Assembly (NCBI GenBank): GCA_035063765.1
Contig: JAPSFT010000002.1
Coordinates: forward strand, 90,646-154,645
Direction of reading: 5' to 3'
DNA length: 64,000 bases
From: Deltaproteobacteria bacterium
GTDB taxonomy: Bacteria; Myxococcota_A; UBA9160; PR03
In this document: piece after piece, positions 39,694 through 48,249 of the stretch
Numbering within the stretch: the first letter of the stretch is position 1
How the letters are laid out: the number at the start of each line of letters is the position of its first letter
Notes under the pieces: model-generated
Told to the model about the DNA's origin: nothing
The model's input: the letters and a program-made list of their open reading frames with translations, nothing else
Databases searched by the model: none
Made by a program: the position numbers and the translations under genes

Positions 39694-41229
39694 TCAGAGA
39701 GGGGGTCGGTCGCCGGAGCGGACCGCGTGCTCCGCCAGGATCTGCGCGACGCAGCCGCTGAGCCGGCGCGCCGTCGGCAGGTGCAGGAACTCGTTCGGGC
39801 CGTGGGCGTTGGCGCCCGGCCCGAGCACGCCGGTGACCAGGAACTGGGCCGCGGGGAAGGCGGCGCCGAGCATCGCCATGAACGGGATCGTGCCGCCCTC
39901 GCCCATGAAGGCGGGCTCGGCTCCGAACCAGGCCCGGGAAGCGCGCCGGGTGGCGCCCGCGAGCCAGGGAGCGAGCGCCGGCGCGTCCCAGCCATGGGCG
40001 GCCTGATCGGGCTCGAAGCGGACATGGGCCCCGGCGGGCGGGTCGGCCTCGAGCAGGCTGCGAAGCCGGGCCAGGGCGGCGTCCGCGTCGAGCCGCGGCG
40101 GGAGGCGCAGGGAGAGCTTCAGCGCCGTCTCGGGCCGCAGCACGTTGCCCGCGCTCGTGAGCGCCGGCAGGCCCCCGGCGCCGGTCACCTCGAGAAAGGG
40201 CCGCCAGGTGCGGTTGAGCACGCGCTCGGTGTCGTCGCTCGGCGCATCCGCGGCCTCGCCGCGAGCCCGCGAAGGGCCGGCTTCACCGCCCGCCAGAGGA
40301 GGGCCGGATTCGCCGCCCGCCAGAGGATGGCCGGCTTCGCCGGCCATGGCCCCCGTCGAGCCTGCGAACGGGAAGCGGCGCCAGTGCTCGGGGCCGAGGA
40401 CGCGCGCGGCGGCCTCGGCCTGCGCTGCGCGTTCGGCCGGGATCGCGACGTGGAACTCGGGACGGATGCGGCCGCTCCGCTCGTCCTCGAGGCGCGAGAG
40501 GAGCGCGCGCGCGATCCGGAAGCTCGAGGGCACGACGCCGCTCGCGTCGCCCGAGTGCACCCCCTCCTCGAGCACCCGGACCCGCAGGACGCCGGCGGCG
40601 ATCCCGCGCAACGAGGTCGTGCACCACAGCCGCTGGTAGTCGCCGCAGCCCGAATCGAGGCACACGACCAGGCTCGGCGTGCCGATGCGCGCGCGGAGGT
40701 GCTCGAGGTAGGCGGGCAGGTCGAAGCTCCCGCTCTCCTCGCAGGTCTCGAAGAGCGCGATGCAGCGCGCGTGCGCGACGCCCTGGGCGTGGAGCGCGCC
40801 GAGGGCGGCCCCGAGCGCGAAGACCGCGTAGCCGTCGTCGGCACCGCCGCGCCCGTAGAGGCGGTCACCCCGCCGCACCGGCCGCCACGGCCCGAGCCCC
40901 TCGCTCCAGGGCTCGAGCTCGGGCTGCTTGTCGAGGTGGCCGTAGACTAGGGCCGTGTCCGAACCCGTGCCGGGCGCCTCGAGCAGGAGCAGCGGGGTCC
41001 GGCCCGGCAGGCGCACGACCTCGGCCGTGAGGCCGCGCACCGGCTGCGCGCGGCACCAGCGCTCGGCGAGCGCGATGGCGCGCTCGAGCTCGCCGTGCTC
41101 CTGCCAGTCCGGGTCGAAGTGCGGGGACTTCGCGGGGATCGCCACGTACTCGGCGAGCGCGGGCAGGATCGAGTCGTCCCAGAGCGCGTCGACGAAGGTC
41201 CGGGCGGCGTCGGGCGCGAGCGCCGCCAT
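39694..41229 (-). CDS. M20-family metallopeptidase (dipeptidase-like)
   Basis: 511 residues. Metal and catalytic motifs in order: LVYGHLDKQPE, GRGGADDGYAVFA, FETCEESGSFD with the general base Glu pair, VCLDSGCGDY, and FMGEGGTIPFMAML with NAHGPNEFLHL near the end. This is the carnosinase/dipeptidase subgroup with a lid domain between. A repetitive glycine-rich insert, GHPLAGGESGPPLAGGEAGP, interrupts the lid region and comes from a 27-base tandem repeat. No signal peptide. The cytochrome-like gene lies 8 bases upstream, so they are probably co-transcribed. Confidence 0.88.
   Translation of the reverse strand: MAALAPDAARTFVDALWDDSILPALAEYVAIPAKSPHFDPDWQEHGELERAIALAERWCRAQPVRGLTAEVVRLPGRTPLLLLEAPGTGSDTALVYGHLDKQPELEPWSEGLGPWRPVRRGDRLYGRGGADDGYAVFALGAALGALHAQGVAHARCIALFETCEESGSFDLPAYLEHLRARIGTPSLVVCLDSGCGDYQRLWCTTSLRGIAAGVLRVRVLEEGVHSGDASGVVPSSFRIARALLSRLEDERSGRIRPEFHVAIPAERAAQAEAAARVLGPEHWRRFPFAGSTGAMAGEAGHPLAGGESGPPLAGGEAGPSRARGEAADAPSDDTERVLNRTWRPFLEVTGAGGLPALTSAGNVLRPETALKLSLRLPPRLDADAALARLRSLLEADPPAGAHVRFEPDQAAHGWDAPALAPWLAGATRRASRAWFGAEPAFMGEGGTIPFMAMLGAAFPAAQFLVTGVLGPGANAHGPNEFLHLPTARRLSGCVAQILAEHAVRSGDRPPL
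40274..40341. repeat. 27-base tandem repeat inside the M20 peptidase gene
   Basis: Two full units (40274-40300 and 40301-40327, two mismatches) and a partial third. Each encodes nine residues of the GPPLAGGEA type on the minus strand. The frame is kept because 27 is a multiple of 3. Copy number is likely to vary between strains. Confidence 0.7.
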
Positions 41230-41237
41230 CGTGCGCC

Positions 41238-42389
41238 TCAGCGGCCTTCGGCGAGCTTGCGGAGCTCTGCGAGGTGGGCCGCCAGCGCGGGCGGCAGGTC
41301 GGCGCCCGCCGCGCCGGTGTAGCTCTCGATCGTCTCGGCCTCGAGCAGCTCGTAGGCGCGCCGGGCGGGCGTGCTCCCCGGTGCGCTGCGGATCGCGGTC
41401 TCCAGGTAGAACTCCGCCTGCGACAGCCAGAAGGTGTCCCCGGTCCGGAGCTCGCAGGCGCCGAGCAGCCCCCAGGCCTCGCTCTGCTCGGCCGCCGGGT
41501 GCCCGCCCCCGGCGAGCCAGCGGTGCAGGATGCTCGAGGCGACGAGGGTGCGGACCAGGCTCCGTTCGTCGGGTGCGAAGGGCCCGCCGCTGCGCGCCTC
41601 CTCGACCAGCCGGCGGGCGGTGGCGAGCGAGGGGACCTCGTCGCGCAGCGGACGCAGCTCGCGCAGGTCGCGCATCCACTGCTCGACGTCGGCGCGGAGC
41701 TGGAGCCAGAGGTCCTGGCGCTTCGCGAAGCGTTCGAGCACGGGCAGGGGGCGGTCGTAGTCGCCCTTCACCCGGACCGCGACGGTCAGGTAGTCGGTGA
41801 GCGGCCCGAGCATCGTCGAGGGGTGGACGGAGGGCTCGGCGAAGAGACCCTCGAGCGTGGTCATCGCGGCGTCGAACTGGCGCGTCGCGATCTGGAGCCG
41901 GGCGCGCTCCTCGGGCGGCAGCTTGGCAAGGACACCCGCGTCGACGAAGTGCGTGGCGACCGGCGAGTCGCCGGGGCTGCGCAGCTTGCCGTGGCAGGCG
42001 ATGCAGTTCTCGGTTGCCTGCTGGATCAGGAAGGCGGCGCTGTCGGTGCGCCCCTCGCGATAGCGCTCGAGCGCGTTGCGCGCGTCGCTCGCGAGCGAGC
42101 GCCCGAGGTAGCGGCGCGCCGGGTCGGACTCGCCGGCGTGGGCGGCGAGCAGCTCGGCATGGGAGGCGAGCGCCTCGAGCGCGCGCGTGACGCGGGCGCG
42201 CTCGTCGGGCGCGGCGAGGTCACCGTCGGCGCTGAGGGGGAGGAGGAGCTGCATGGCGGCGAAGAGCTCGCGCATCTGCGCGCGGGTCTGCGCGTCGTCG
42301 GCCCCGCGCGCCGCCGGTGCGCCGAGGCCGGCGAGAAGGGCCAGCACCCAGCCGGTCCGGAGCGCTCGGCGTGAAGCGGACGGCACCAT
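41238..42389 (-). CDS. Periplasmic protein with one c-type haem motif
   Basis: 383 residues, with a signal peptide (GWVLALLAGLGAPAARGA, cleavage near 29). One haem c motif CIACH at 129-133 (QQATENCIACHGKLRSPG). The rest is alpha-helical (about 200 residues with LPPEERARLQIATRQFDAAM and SEAWGLLGACELRTGDTFWL), like TPR or helical-bundle repeats. Not assigned to a named family. It may be an electron carrier or a haem-based sensor of a larger complex. GGGGGG precedes ATG 42389. Confidence 0.8.
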   Translation of the reverse strand: MVPSASRRALRTGWVLALLAGLGAPAARGADDAQTRAQMRELFAAMQLLLPLSADGDLAAPDERARVTRALEALASHAELLAAHAGESDPARRYLGRSLASDARNALERYREGRTDSAAFLIQQATENCIACHGKLRSPGDSPVATHFVDAGVLAKLPPEERARLQIATRQFDAAMTTLEGLFAEPSVHPSTMLGPLTDYLTVAVRVKGDYDRPLPVLERFAKRQDLWLQLRADVEQWMRDLRELRPLRDEVPSLATARRLVEEARSGGPFAPDERSLVRTLVASSILHRWLAGGGHPAAEQSEAWGLLGACELRTGDTFWLSQAEFYLETAIRSAPGSTPARRAYELLEAETIESYTGAAGADLPPALAAHLAELRKLAEGR

Positions 42390-42538
42390 CGGTTCCCCCC
42401 CGGTCCGAGGCGCGCGCAAGCTAGCTCGCCCGCCGGAGGCGCGCCCGGGTCGCTGGGGCCGTCGCCGGCGTGGGGCCGGGTCCAGTGGCGGGGGCGGGCT
42501 GCCGATGCAGGACGCACGGGCGGGAAGGACCCGATGGC

Positions 42539-44281
42539 ATGCACGGGGCGTCGCTCGATGGCTTGCGCGTGCTCCTCGTCGAGCCCGACGCCGCGTCCGC
42601 CGGCCGACTCGCGCGCGGGCTCACGGGTCTCGGCGCTCGGGCGGAGCCGTTCTCCTCCGCGCGGCACGCGATCGAGCGGCTGCGCGAGGGGCGGCTCGAC
42701 GCGGTCGTGCTCGCCGTCCCGCTGCCCGACGCCGATTGGATCGGGCTCGTCGCGCTCGTGAAGGAGGGCCCCGAGCCGCCCGCCCTCGTCGTCCTCGACG
42801 GCGCCGGCGTGGCACCCGCGCTGGCCCGGGCGCTGCCCGCCGCGCGCGGCACGGACGCCGTCCTCGAACGAGGCGCCAAGGCCGCCGCGATCGCCGAGGC
42901 GATCGCAGCAGCGGTGGCGCGCGGTGCGGCGGTCTCCGCAGGCGACTCCCTGGTCCCGGAGGCCTTGCAGCCCGCCGGCTCCACGCTCCCGGCGCTGCTC
43001 GTCGAGCTGCGCCGGCGCGCCGAGACCGGCGTGCTCGAGGTTCGCGCCGAGGGCGTGTGCACGCGCATCGCGCTGCGCGCGGGCGCGCCGGTCTTCGCCG
43101 AGGGCGGCGCGCTGCGCGAGACGCTCGGCCGCATGCTGCTGCGCCATGGCACGCTCTCCGAGGCCGACTACCTGCGCGTGATCGAGCGCATGACCGAGCG
43201 CTTGATGGAGAGCGAGACGACCCGGATGGGCGAGGTGCTGGTCGAGCTCGGCCTGCTCGGCGCCGAGGAGGTGTTCGCAGCGCTCTCGGCGCAGGTGCGC
43301 GAGAAGATCGTGAGCTGCTTCCGCTGGCAACGCTTCGACCACTCCTTCGAGCCCTGCGAGGCGCTGCCCGAGGAGCTGCTCGCGGTTCCCTGTCCGCCGC
43401 TCGAGACCCTGTTGCTCGAGGGGCTCCGCGCGCACTTCGGCCCCGAGCGCCTGGAGCCGATCCTGGCGCCGCATGCGAGCCACAGGCCTGCCCTGCGCGG
43501 GGGGCTCGCCGAGGTCGCCACCCGCTTCCATCTCGCGCCCGCCGAGCAGCGCCTCGCGCGGTCCCTCGACGGTGCCCGGACGCTCGCAGCGATCCGCGCG
43601 GCCGCACCGCTCGACGCGGTGCACGCCGCCCAGGTGCTGGCGGCGCTGGTGCTCGCAGATGCGGTCGACTGGGCCGACGCGACGAGCGCGCCCGCCGCGC
43701 CTGGACCTGCGCCCGGCCGCGAGGTGTCGCCGCCCCGGCCCGCGACGGCCGCCCCGGCCCCCGCCCGGTCGCAGCCGCCCGCGACGCCCGCCTCCTCGCC
43801 GTCCCCCGAGCACACCGCCCGCTCGCTCGCCCGGATGCGCCATGTGCTCGCCCAGGCCGCCCGCAAGCCGCTCGATCCGAAGAGCGCTCCGCTCGAGGCC
43901 GAGCGCGCCTTCCGCCAGGGGCTCGCGCTGCTCCAGCAGTCGGCGCTCCCGGGCGCCTTGCGCGCCTTCGGCCGCGCCTGCGCCTTGAAGGGCGACGAGC
44001 CCGAGTACCGGATGTACGAGGCGTGGGTGGAGGTGCTGGCGGCTCGCGACGATGCCGCGCGCGCGGTCGCGCGCGCCAAGGCCGGCGCCTGCGCGCAGCG
44101 CGTGCTGGCCCGCGACGCCGAGGCGGTGCGCGCGCACACGATCCTGGGCCAGCTCGCGGTCGCGACCGGCGACATCGAGGCCGCCGAGCGCCACTACCGC
44201 GCGGCGCTGCGCACGGCGCCCGAGGACCGCGACGCGCTGCGCGGCCTGCGCCTGCTCGAGCGGAGGCGCGCGCCGGGCTGA
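42539..44281 (+). CDS. Pseudo-receiver/DUF4388/TPR signalling protein
   Basis: 580 residues. Residues 9-120 are a receiver-like fold, but the phosphoacceptor is Ala59 (VVLAVPLPD instead of LLDxxLPD), so it cannot be phosphorylated there. Residues about 150-300 are DUF4388 (PATAN) type: LPALLVELRRRAETGVLEVR, LGRMLLRHGTLSEADYLRVI, MGEVLVELGLLGAEEVFAAL. A proline-rich linker leads to C-terminal TPRs (AERAFRQGLALLQQSALPGA, DIEAAERHYRAALRTAPEDR). Such proteins are common in myxobacterial-type motility and signalling networks. Divergent from the haem protein. Confidence 0.82.
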   Translation: MHGASLDGLRVLLVEPDAASAGRLARGLTGLGARAEPFSSARHAIERLREGRLDAVVLAVPLPDADWIGLVALVKEGPEPPALVVLDGAGVAPALARALPAARGTDAVLERGAKAAAIAEAIAAAVARGAAVSAGDSLVPEALQPAGSTLPALLVELRRRAETGVLEVRAEGVCTRIALRAGAPVFAEGGALRETLGRMLLRHGTLSEADYLRVIERMTERLMESETTRMGEVLVELGLLGAEEVFAALSAQVREKIVSCFRWQRFDHSFEPCEALPEELLAVPCPPLETLLLEGLRAHFGPERLEPILAPHASHRPALRGGLAEVATRFHLAPAEQRLARSLDGARTLAAIRAAAPLDAVHAAQVLAALVLADAVDWADATSAPAAPGPAPGREVSPPRPATAAPAPARSQPPATPASSPSPEHTARSLARMRHVLAQAARKPLDPKSAPLEAERAFRQGLALLQQSALPGALRAFGRACALKGDEPEYRMYEAWVEVLAARDDAARAVARAKAGACAQRVLARDAEAVRAHTILGQLAVATGDIEAAERHYRAALRTAPEDRDALRGLRLLERRRAPG

Positions 44282-44300
44282 AGCCGTGGCCGCCTCGTGC

Positions 44301-45179
44301 TCAGCGCAGCGCGAGCGCCCACGCCCCCGCGATTCCGGCGAGGGCGGCCGCACCGCCGAGGCGCTGCGTGCGGGGCGACCCGATCGTGGCACCGAGCCCG
44401 CTTGCGAGGGCGCCGAGCCCGAGCCCGGCCGCGAGCCCGAAGCCGTGCGCCCAGACGTCGGCCCGCTCGCCCTCGGTGCCGATCATCGCGAGCAGCGCCA
44501 GGGCGGCCGCCACGGGCACGAACGCGCGCCGGCCGCGGAGCCCGCTCCCGCGGCCCAGCACGAGGCCGCGCCCCGCCAGCAGGCCGAGCGCGCCGAACAC
44601 CGCCGTCGAGGCGCCGACCACCTCGTGCGGCCCTGGGCGCAGGACGGCGTTCGCGAGGTTGCCGGCGGCGCCGCTCAGCAGGACGAGGGCTGCGCCGACG
44701 CCGAACCCGAAGACGCGGAAGACGCCGGCCAGGAAGAGCGCGCCGGCCGCCGCGTTCCCGACCACGTGCGGGAGATCCGCATGGAGCGTGAGCGCCGTGA
44801 CCGTGCGCCAGAGCTCGCCGGCCCGCACGCGCGCCGCGTCGGCGGCGCCACGTTCGAACCAGACGACACCCGCGCGGCGCGCGCCGGTGACGAGGAAGAA
44901 GGCGAGCAGCGCGGCCACGACGCCCAGCGCGTGCGGGATCGCCGCCGGATCGAGAGCCGGGGGCGGCGGCGCGGGCCGCGCCGGCGGCGGGTTCTCGCGC
45001 TCGAAGGCCGCGAGCGCCGCGCGGGCCGCGTTCGCCTCCAGGGCAGGGACCCACAGCGCGAAGCCCTCCGGTCCCGACAGGACCTGCGGGTGCAGACCGG
45101 ACGCTTCGAGCACGAGTGCGGCCTCGTCGACGGGCGCGCGCCGGGGCGCCCGCCGCAGCTCCACCGGGGCGTCGTCCAT
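44301..45179 (-). CDS. Rhomboid-family intramembrane serine protease
   Basis: 292 residues. A cytoplasmic N-terminal region of about 80 residues (with a proline run) is followed by six or more membrane helices. The catalytic dyad is present: Ser191 in VVGASTAVFGALG and His245 in VWAHGFGLAAGL; N142 in PHVVGNAAA matches the oxyanion asparagine. Rhomboids cleave transmembrane substrates; the target is unknown. It lies 19 bases after the histidine kinase gene and is probably co-transcribed with it. Confidence 0.85.
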   Translation of the reverse strand: MDDAPVELRRAPRRAPVDEAALVLEASGLHPQVLSGPEGFALWVPALEANAARAALAAFERENPPPARPAPPPPALDPAAIPHALGVVAALLAFFLVTGARRAGVVWFERGAADAARVRAGELWRTVTALTLHADLPHVVGNAAAGALFLAGVFRVFGFGVGAALVLLSGAAGNLANAVLRPGPHEVVGASTAVFGALGLLAGRGLVLGRGSGLRGRRAFVPVAAALALLAMIGTEGERADVWAHGFGLAAGLGLGALASGLGATIGSPRTQRLGGAAALAGIAGAWALALR

Positions 45180-45198
45180 CGAGCCGCAGGGTAGGCCT

Positions 45199-47007
45199 TC
45201 AGCCGGCGGCGGCGGAGGCAGCCAGCGCGTCGGCGTCGCCGTAGGCGGGCAGCCGGGCGAGGAAGCAGGCGCCTCCGCGGGGCCCCGGCCGCAGCTCGAG
45301 CACACCGCCGTGCTCGCGCACGATGTCGAAGGCGATCGCGAGCCCTAGGCCGGTGCCCTCCTCGGGCCCCTTGGTCGTGAAGAAGGGGTCGAAGATCCGC
45401 TCGCGGAGCGCCTCGGGGACGCCGGGGCCGTCGTCGAGGACCGCCAGCTCGATGATGTCGCGTGTCAGCCGTGTGTACACCGTTATATGTCTATCCGTGT
45501 GTCCGGCCAGTGCCTGCTTTGCGTTCACGAGCAGGTTCAGGACGACCTGGGTCAGGCGCTGCGCGGAGCCGTGCACGGCGGGCAGGCCCTCGGCGAGCCA
45601 TGCTTCGATCGTGACGCCTCGGTTGTGGTGCAGCTCGGCGAGCCGGATCGCCTCGTGTACCGCCTCGTTCACGTCGACCGGCCCGAGCTCCTCGGCGGGC
45701 AGGCGCGAGAAGCGGCGCATCGCGCCGACGATGCGCCCGATGCGGTCGATCCCGTCCAGGCACTCCGCGACGATCTGGGGCAGCTCGGCCAGCTCCTGGG
45801 CCTCCGGGTCCGTCCGGGCGAGGGTGTCCACGTGCTTCGCGAGCTGCCCGCCGAGCCGCTCGAGCTGGTGCAGGTTCGCGCGCACGAAGGCGAGCGGGTT
45901 GTTGACCTCGTGCGCGACGCCGGCGGCGAGGCTGCCGACCGTCTCGAGCTTCTGGGTCTGGCGCAGCAGGCGCTCGTAGCGGCGTTCCTCGGTGCGGTCG
46001 CGCAGCACCAGCACGCGCGCGAGGGCGCTCCGGTCCGGCCCACGCAGGCACTTGCCGGTCACCTCGAGGATCCGGTCGAGCCGTGCGGACAGCTCCCGGC
46101 GCGGCAAGACCTCGTCGGGACCGAGCGCGAGCGCCGCGCTCGCGAGCGCGCTGCTCGGCTCGGGCTCGCGCCCGATCTCGCGCAGGAGGAGCGACAGCGC
46201 GTGGCCGCGCACGCCCTCGACGGGGCGGCCCAGGATCTCGAGCGCGCGCAGGTTCGCGTCGAGCACGAGACCGGCGCCGTCGGTGATCAACACGCCGTCG
46301 TGCAGGTGGTCGATCACGTCGCGCCGGGCGAGCGGGAGTGCGTCGAGGAAGTGCAGGCGGAAGATCCCGAAGGTGAAGAGCAGGATCGAGATGGCGAGCG
46401 CGCCCGGGGTCGGGTCGTAGCGGAGCGGCAGCAGCTTCGACACGAAGAGCAGACTCGCGCCCGCCGGCAGTAGGGCCCCGGTGATGGCGATCCACATGCG
46501 GGAGCGCTCGTTGCGCTCGAAGGTCCGCCGGGCGGCGAGCACGAACAGCACGACGCCGGCCGCGATGGTCGGGTAGGCGAAGGCCAGCCAGCTGTAGAAG
46601 AGCGGGCCGCGCTCGAGGGCGGTCTGCGAGAACGAGCGGACGAAGAGCCGATGCGTGTCGTTGGTGGCGAGCGCGAGCCACGCGAAGACGGCCGGGACGA
46701 AGAGCGCCGCGACGACCAGGGGGCGGCGCTCGAGGGTCTCGCCCCGCGCATAGCGCGCGGCGAGCACGAGCCAGAGCGGAGGCACCGCGGCGATCCCGAG
46801 CCACGCGAAGCGGAAGCCCTGCCAGGCGGTGGCGTCGTCGGGAGCCGCGAAGCGCCAGATCACGCCCGCCGCCCACAGGATCAGGCTCGCCAGCAGCCCG
46901 AGCAGCGGGCTGCGCAGCGGTGTGCGCAAGGGGCGCAGGAGCAGGTAGACGGCGAGGCTGGATGCCAGCACCAGGGACGCGGCGGCCTGCACGATCGCAT
47001 AGGACAT
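45199..47007 (-). CDS. 7TM-PAS sensor histidine kinase
   Basis: 602 residues. Residues 1-225 hold about seven membrane helices of the HisK_7TM type (LVLASSLAVYLLL, AVPPLWLVLAARYARGE, NDTHRLF). A PAS domain follows (LHDGVLITDGAGLVLDANLR), then HisKA with His366 in AAGVAHEVNNPLAFV and the ATPase boxes NLLVNAKQAL, LDDGPGVP, FTTKGPEEGTGLGLAIA. No response regulator is adjacent. A 48-base patch at 45457-45504 has AT-rich codons (AGA, ATA, ACA, GGA) foreign to the rest. Confidence 0.92.
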   Translation of the reverse strand: MSYAIVQAAASLVLASSLAVYLLLRPLRTPLRSPLLGLLASLILWAAGVIWRFAAPDDATAWQGFRFAWLGIAAVPPLWLVLAARYARGETLERRPLVVAALFVPAVFAWLALATNDTHRLFVRSFSQTALERGPLFYSWLAFAYPTIAAGVVLFVLAARRTFERNERSRMWIAITGALLPAGASLLFVSKLLPLRYDPTPGALAISILLFTFGIFRLHFLDALPLARRDVIDHLHDGVLITDGAGLVLDANLRALEILGRPVEGVRGHALSLLLREIGREPEPSSALASAALALGPDEVLPRRELSARLDRILEVTGKCLRGPDRSALARVLVLRDRTEERRYERLLRQTQKLETVGSLAAGVAHEVNNPLAFVRANLHQLERLGGQLAKHVDTLARTDPEAQELAELPQIVAECLDGIDRIGRIVGAMRRFSRLPAEELGPVDVNEAVHEAIRLAELHHNRGVTIEAWLAEGLPAVHGSAQRLTQVVLNLLVNAKQALAGHTDRHITVYTRLTRDIIELAVLDDGPGVPEALRERIFDPFFTTKGPEEGTGLGLAIAFDIVREHGGVLELRPGPRGGACFLARLPAYGDADALAASAAAG

Positions 47008-47060
47008 CGCCGCCGCTCATCGGCCGGCCGGAGGATGGCAATGAGCGCCCGCGCGCCGCC

Positions 47061-47966
47061 TCAGGCGCCGGCGAGGAAGCGCCCCGGCTCCACCTCGCGC
47101 ACCCGGCCGGCGGCGAGCAGGCGAGCCAGGTGCTGCTCCATGCTGCGCCGCTCCACCGGTTCCGCCCAGCCCACGGCGTCCTCGGGCCGGTAGACGAAGC
47201 GGTGGCGGGCGATCGCGGCCAGGTCGTGCGGCCCGCCGCGCAGGAAGACGAGGAGCCGCTCCTCCCGCTCGGCGATCTTCGCGGCGAAGCGCTCGATCCG
47301 CGCGCGCGCCTCGTCTGGGTCGCTCAACACGCCGACGTGGTGGAAGGTCGCCCAGTGGCGCGGCCGGAGCCCGCGCAGGCGCGCGAGCGTGCGCTCGAAG
47401 TCCTCGAGGTCCGACCAGGCGTCGCCGTAGTAGGGACCGAAGCTCGAGAGGTCGACGTCGGCGAGGTAGAGCACGTCGTCGGGCTCGATCCAGAAGAAGC
47501 AGTGGCCTCGCGTGTGGCCGGGCGCGTGGAGGACGCGCACGCGCACGTCGCCGCCGAGCTCGAAGACGGCGCCCTCGGCGAAGCCCTCCGCGTCGGGCCG
47601 CGCCACGTAGTGGAACTGCTCGACGACGACGCGCCGGAAGGCGTCGCGGGCGGGCCCCGGGTAGCCGTAGATCGCCATCATCCCATCGAGCGAGCGCAGG
47701 CCCGGAAGGTCGGCCTCGTGCAGGAGCCAGGGCACATCGGGGAACAGGTGGTTGCCCGCGAGGTGGTCCTCGTGGCAGTGGCTGTTGAGGACGCGGTCCA
47801 CCGCCGGCAGCCGGCCGCGCCGGGGCAGGAGGGCGAGGGAGGGGTCGATCACCAGCGCCTCGGCCGGGCCGCGCACCAGCAGGCTGTTGCCGTGGGGGTA
47901 CTTCCCGCCCCGCTCTCCGAACAGCACGGTGACGGCGCCGATCGTGCGCTCCGGGAGCTCGCTCAT
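47061..47966 (-). CDS. Metallo-beta-lactamase-fold hydrolase
   Basis: 301 residues. The metal-binding motif HCHEDH is at 63-68 (LNSHCHEDHLAGNHLF), with later ligands in HAPGHTRGHCFFW and LYLADVDLSSFGPYYGDAW and a final His in HWATFHHVGV. This matches the glyoxalase II-like MBL group. Substrate not predictable. It precedes the histidine kinase by 53 bases on the same strand. Confidence 0.85.
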   Translation of the reverse strand: MSELPERTIGAVTVLFGERGGKYPHGNSLLVRGPAEALVIDPSLALLPRRGRLPAVDRVLNSHCHEDHLAGNHLFPDVPWLLHEADLPGLRSLDGMMAIYGYPGPARDAFRRVVVEQFHYVARPDAEGFAEGAVFELGGDVRVRVLHAPGHTRGHCFFWIEPDDVLYLADVDLSSFGPYYGDAWSDLEDFERTLARLRGLRPRHWATFHHVGVLSDPDEARARIERFAAKIAEREERLLVFLRGGPHDLAAIARHRFVYRPEDAVGWAEPVERRSMEQHLARLLAAGRVREVEPGRFLAGA

Positions 47967-48031
47967 GGGCTGCGGACGGTACCGGGGCGGCCGGCTCAGG
48001 TCGATCCGGCGGCCGGCCGAAGCGGGCGGCC

Positions 48032-48211
48032 ATGGACGGCAGGCCCGAGAAGCCCCTCAGCGAGGCCGCCGCACGCGCGCGGCGCCTGGTCGCGGTCGTC
48101 TGCGCCTGGTGTCGGGTGTCGCTCGGTGTCCGCCCGGCGACCCCGGTCACGGCAGGCACGGTGAGCCACGGGCTCTGTCCGAGCTGCGCTCGCCGGCTGC
48201 ACGGCGCCTGA
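48032..48211 (+). CDS. 59-residue zinc-ribbon-like protein
   Basis: A short frame in the gap between two minus-strand genes. It contains VVCAWCRVSLG and, 21 residues after the first pair, SHGLCPSCARRL, that is CxxC-x21-CxxC. This cysteine spacing and the SHGLCPxC ending are like the small CAWCxxxR...SHGxCPxC tails seen on some bacterial signalling proteins. It probably binds zinc. The Shine-Dalgarno is weak. Divergent from the MBL hydrolase. Confidence 0.6.
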   Translation: MDGRPEKPLSEAAARARRLVAVVCAWCRVSLGVRPATPVTAGTVSHGLCPSCARRLHGA

Positions 48212-48249
48212 GGCGCATCGCAGGCCGGAATACGTCCGGTGGATGCCGC

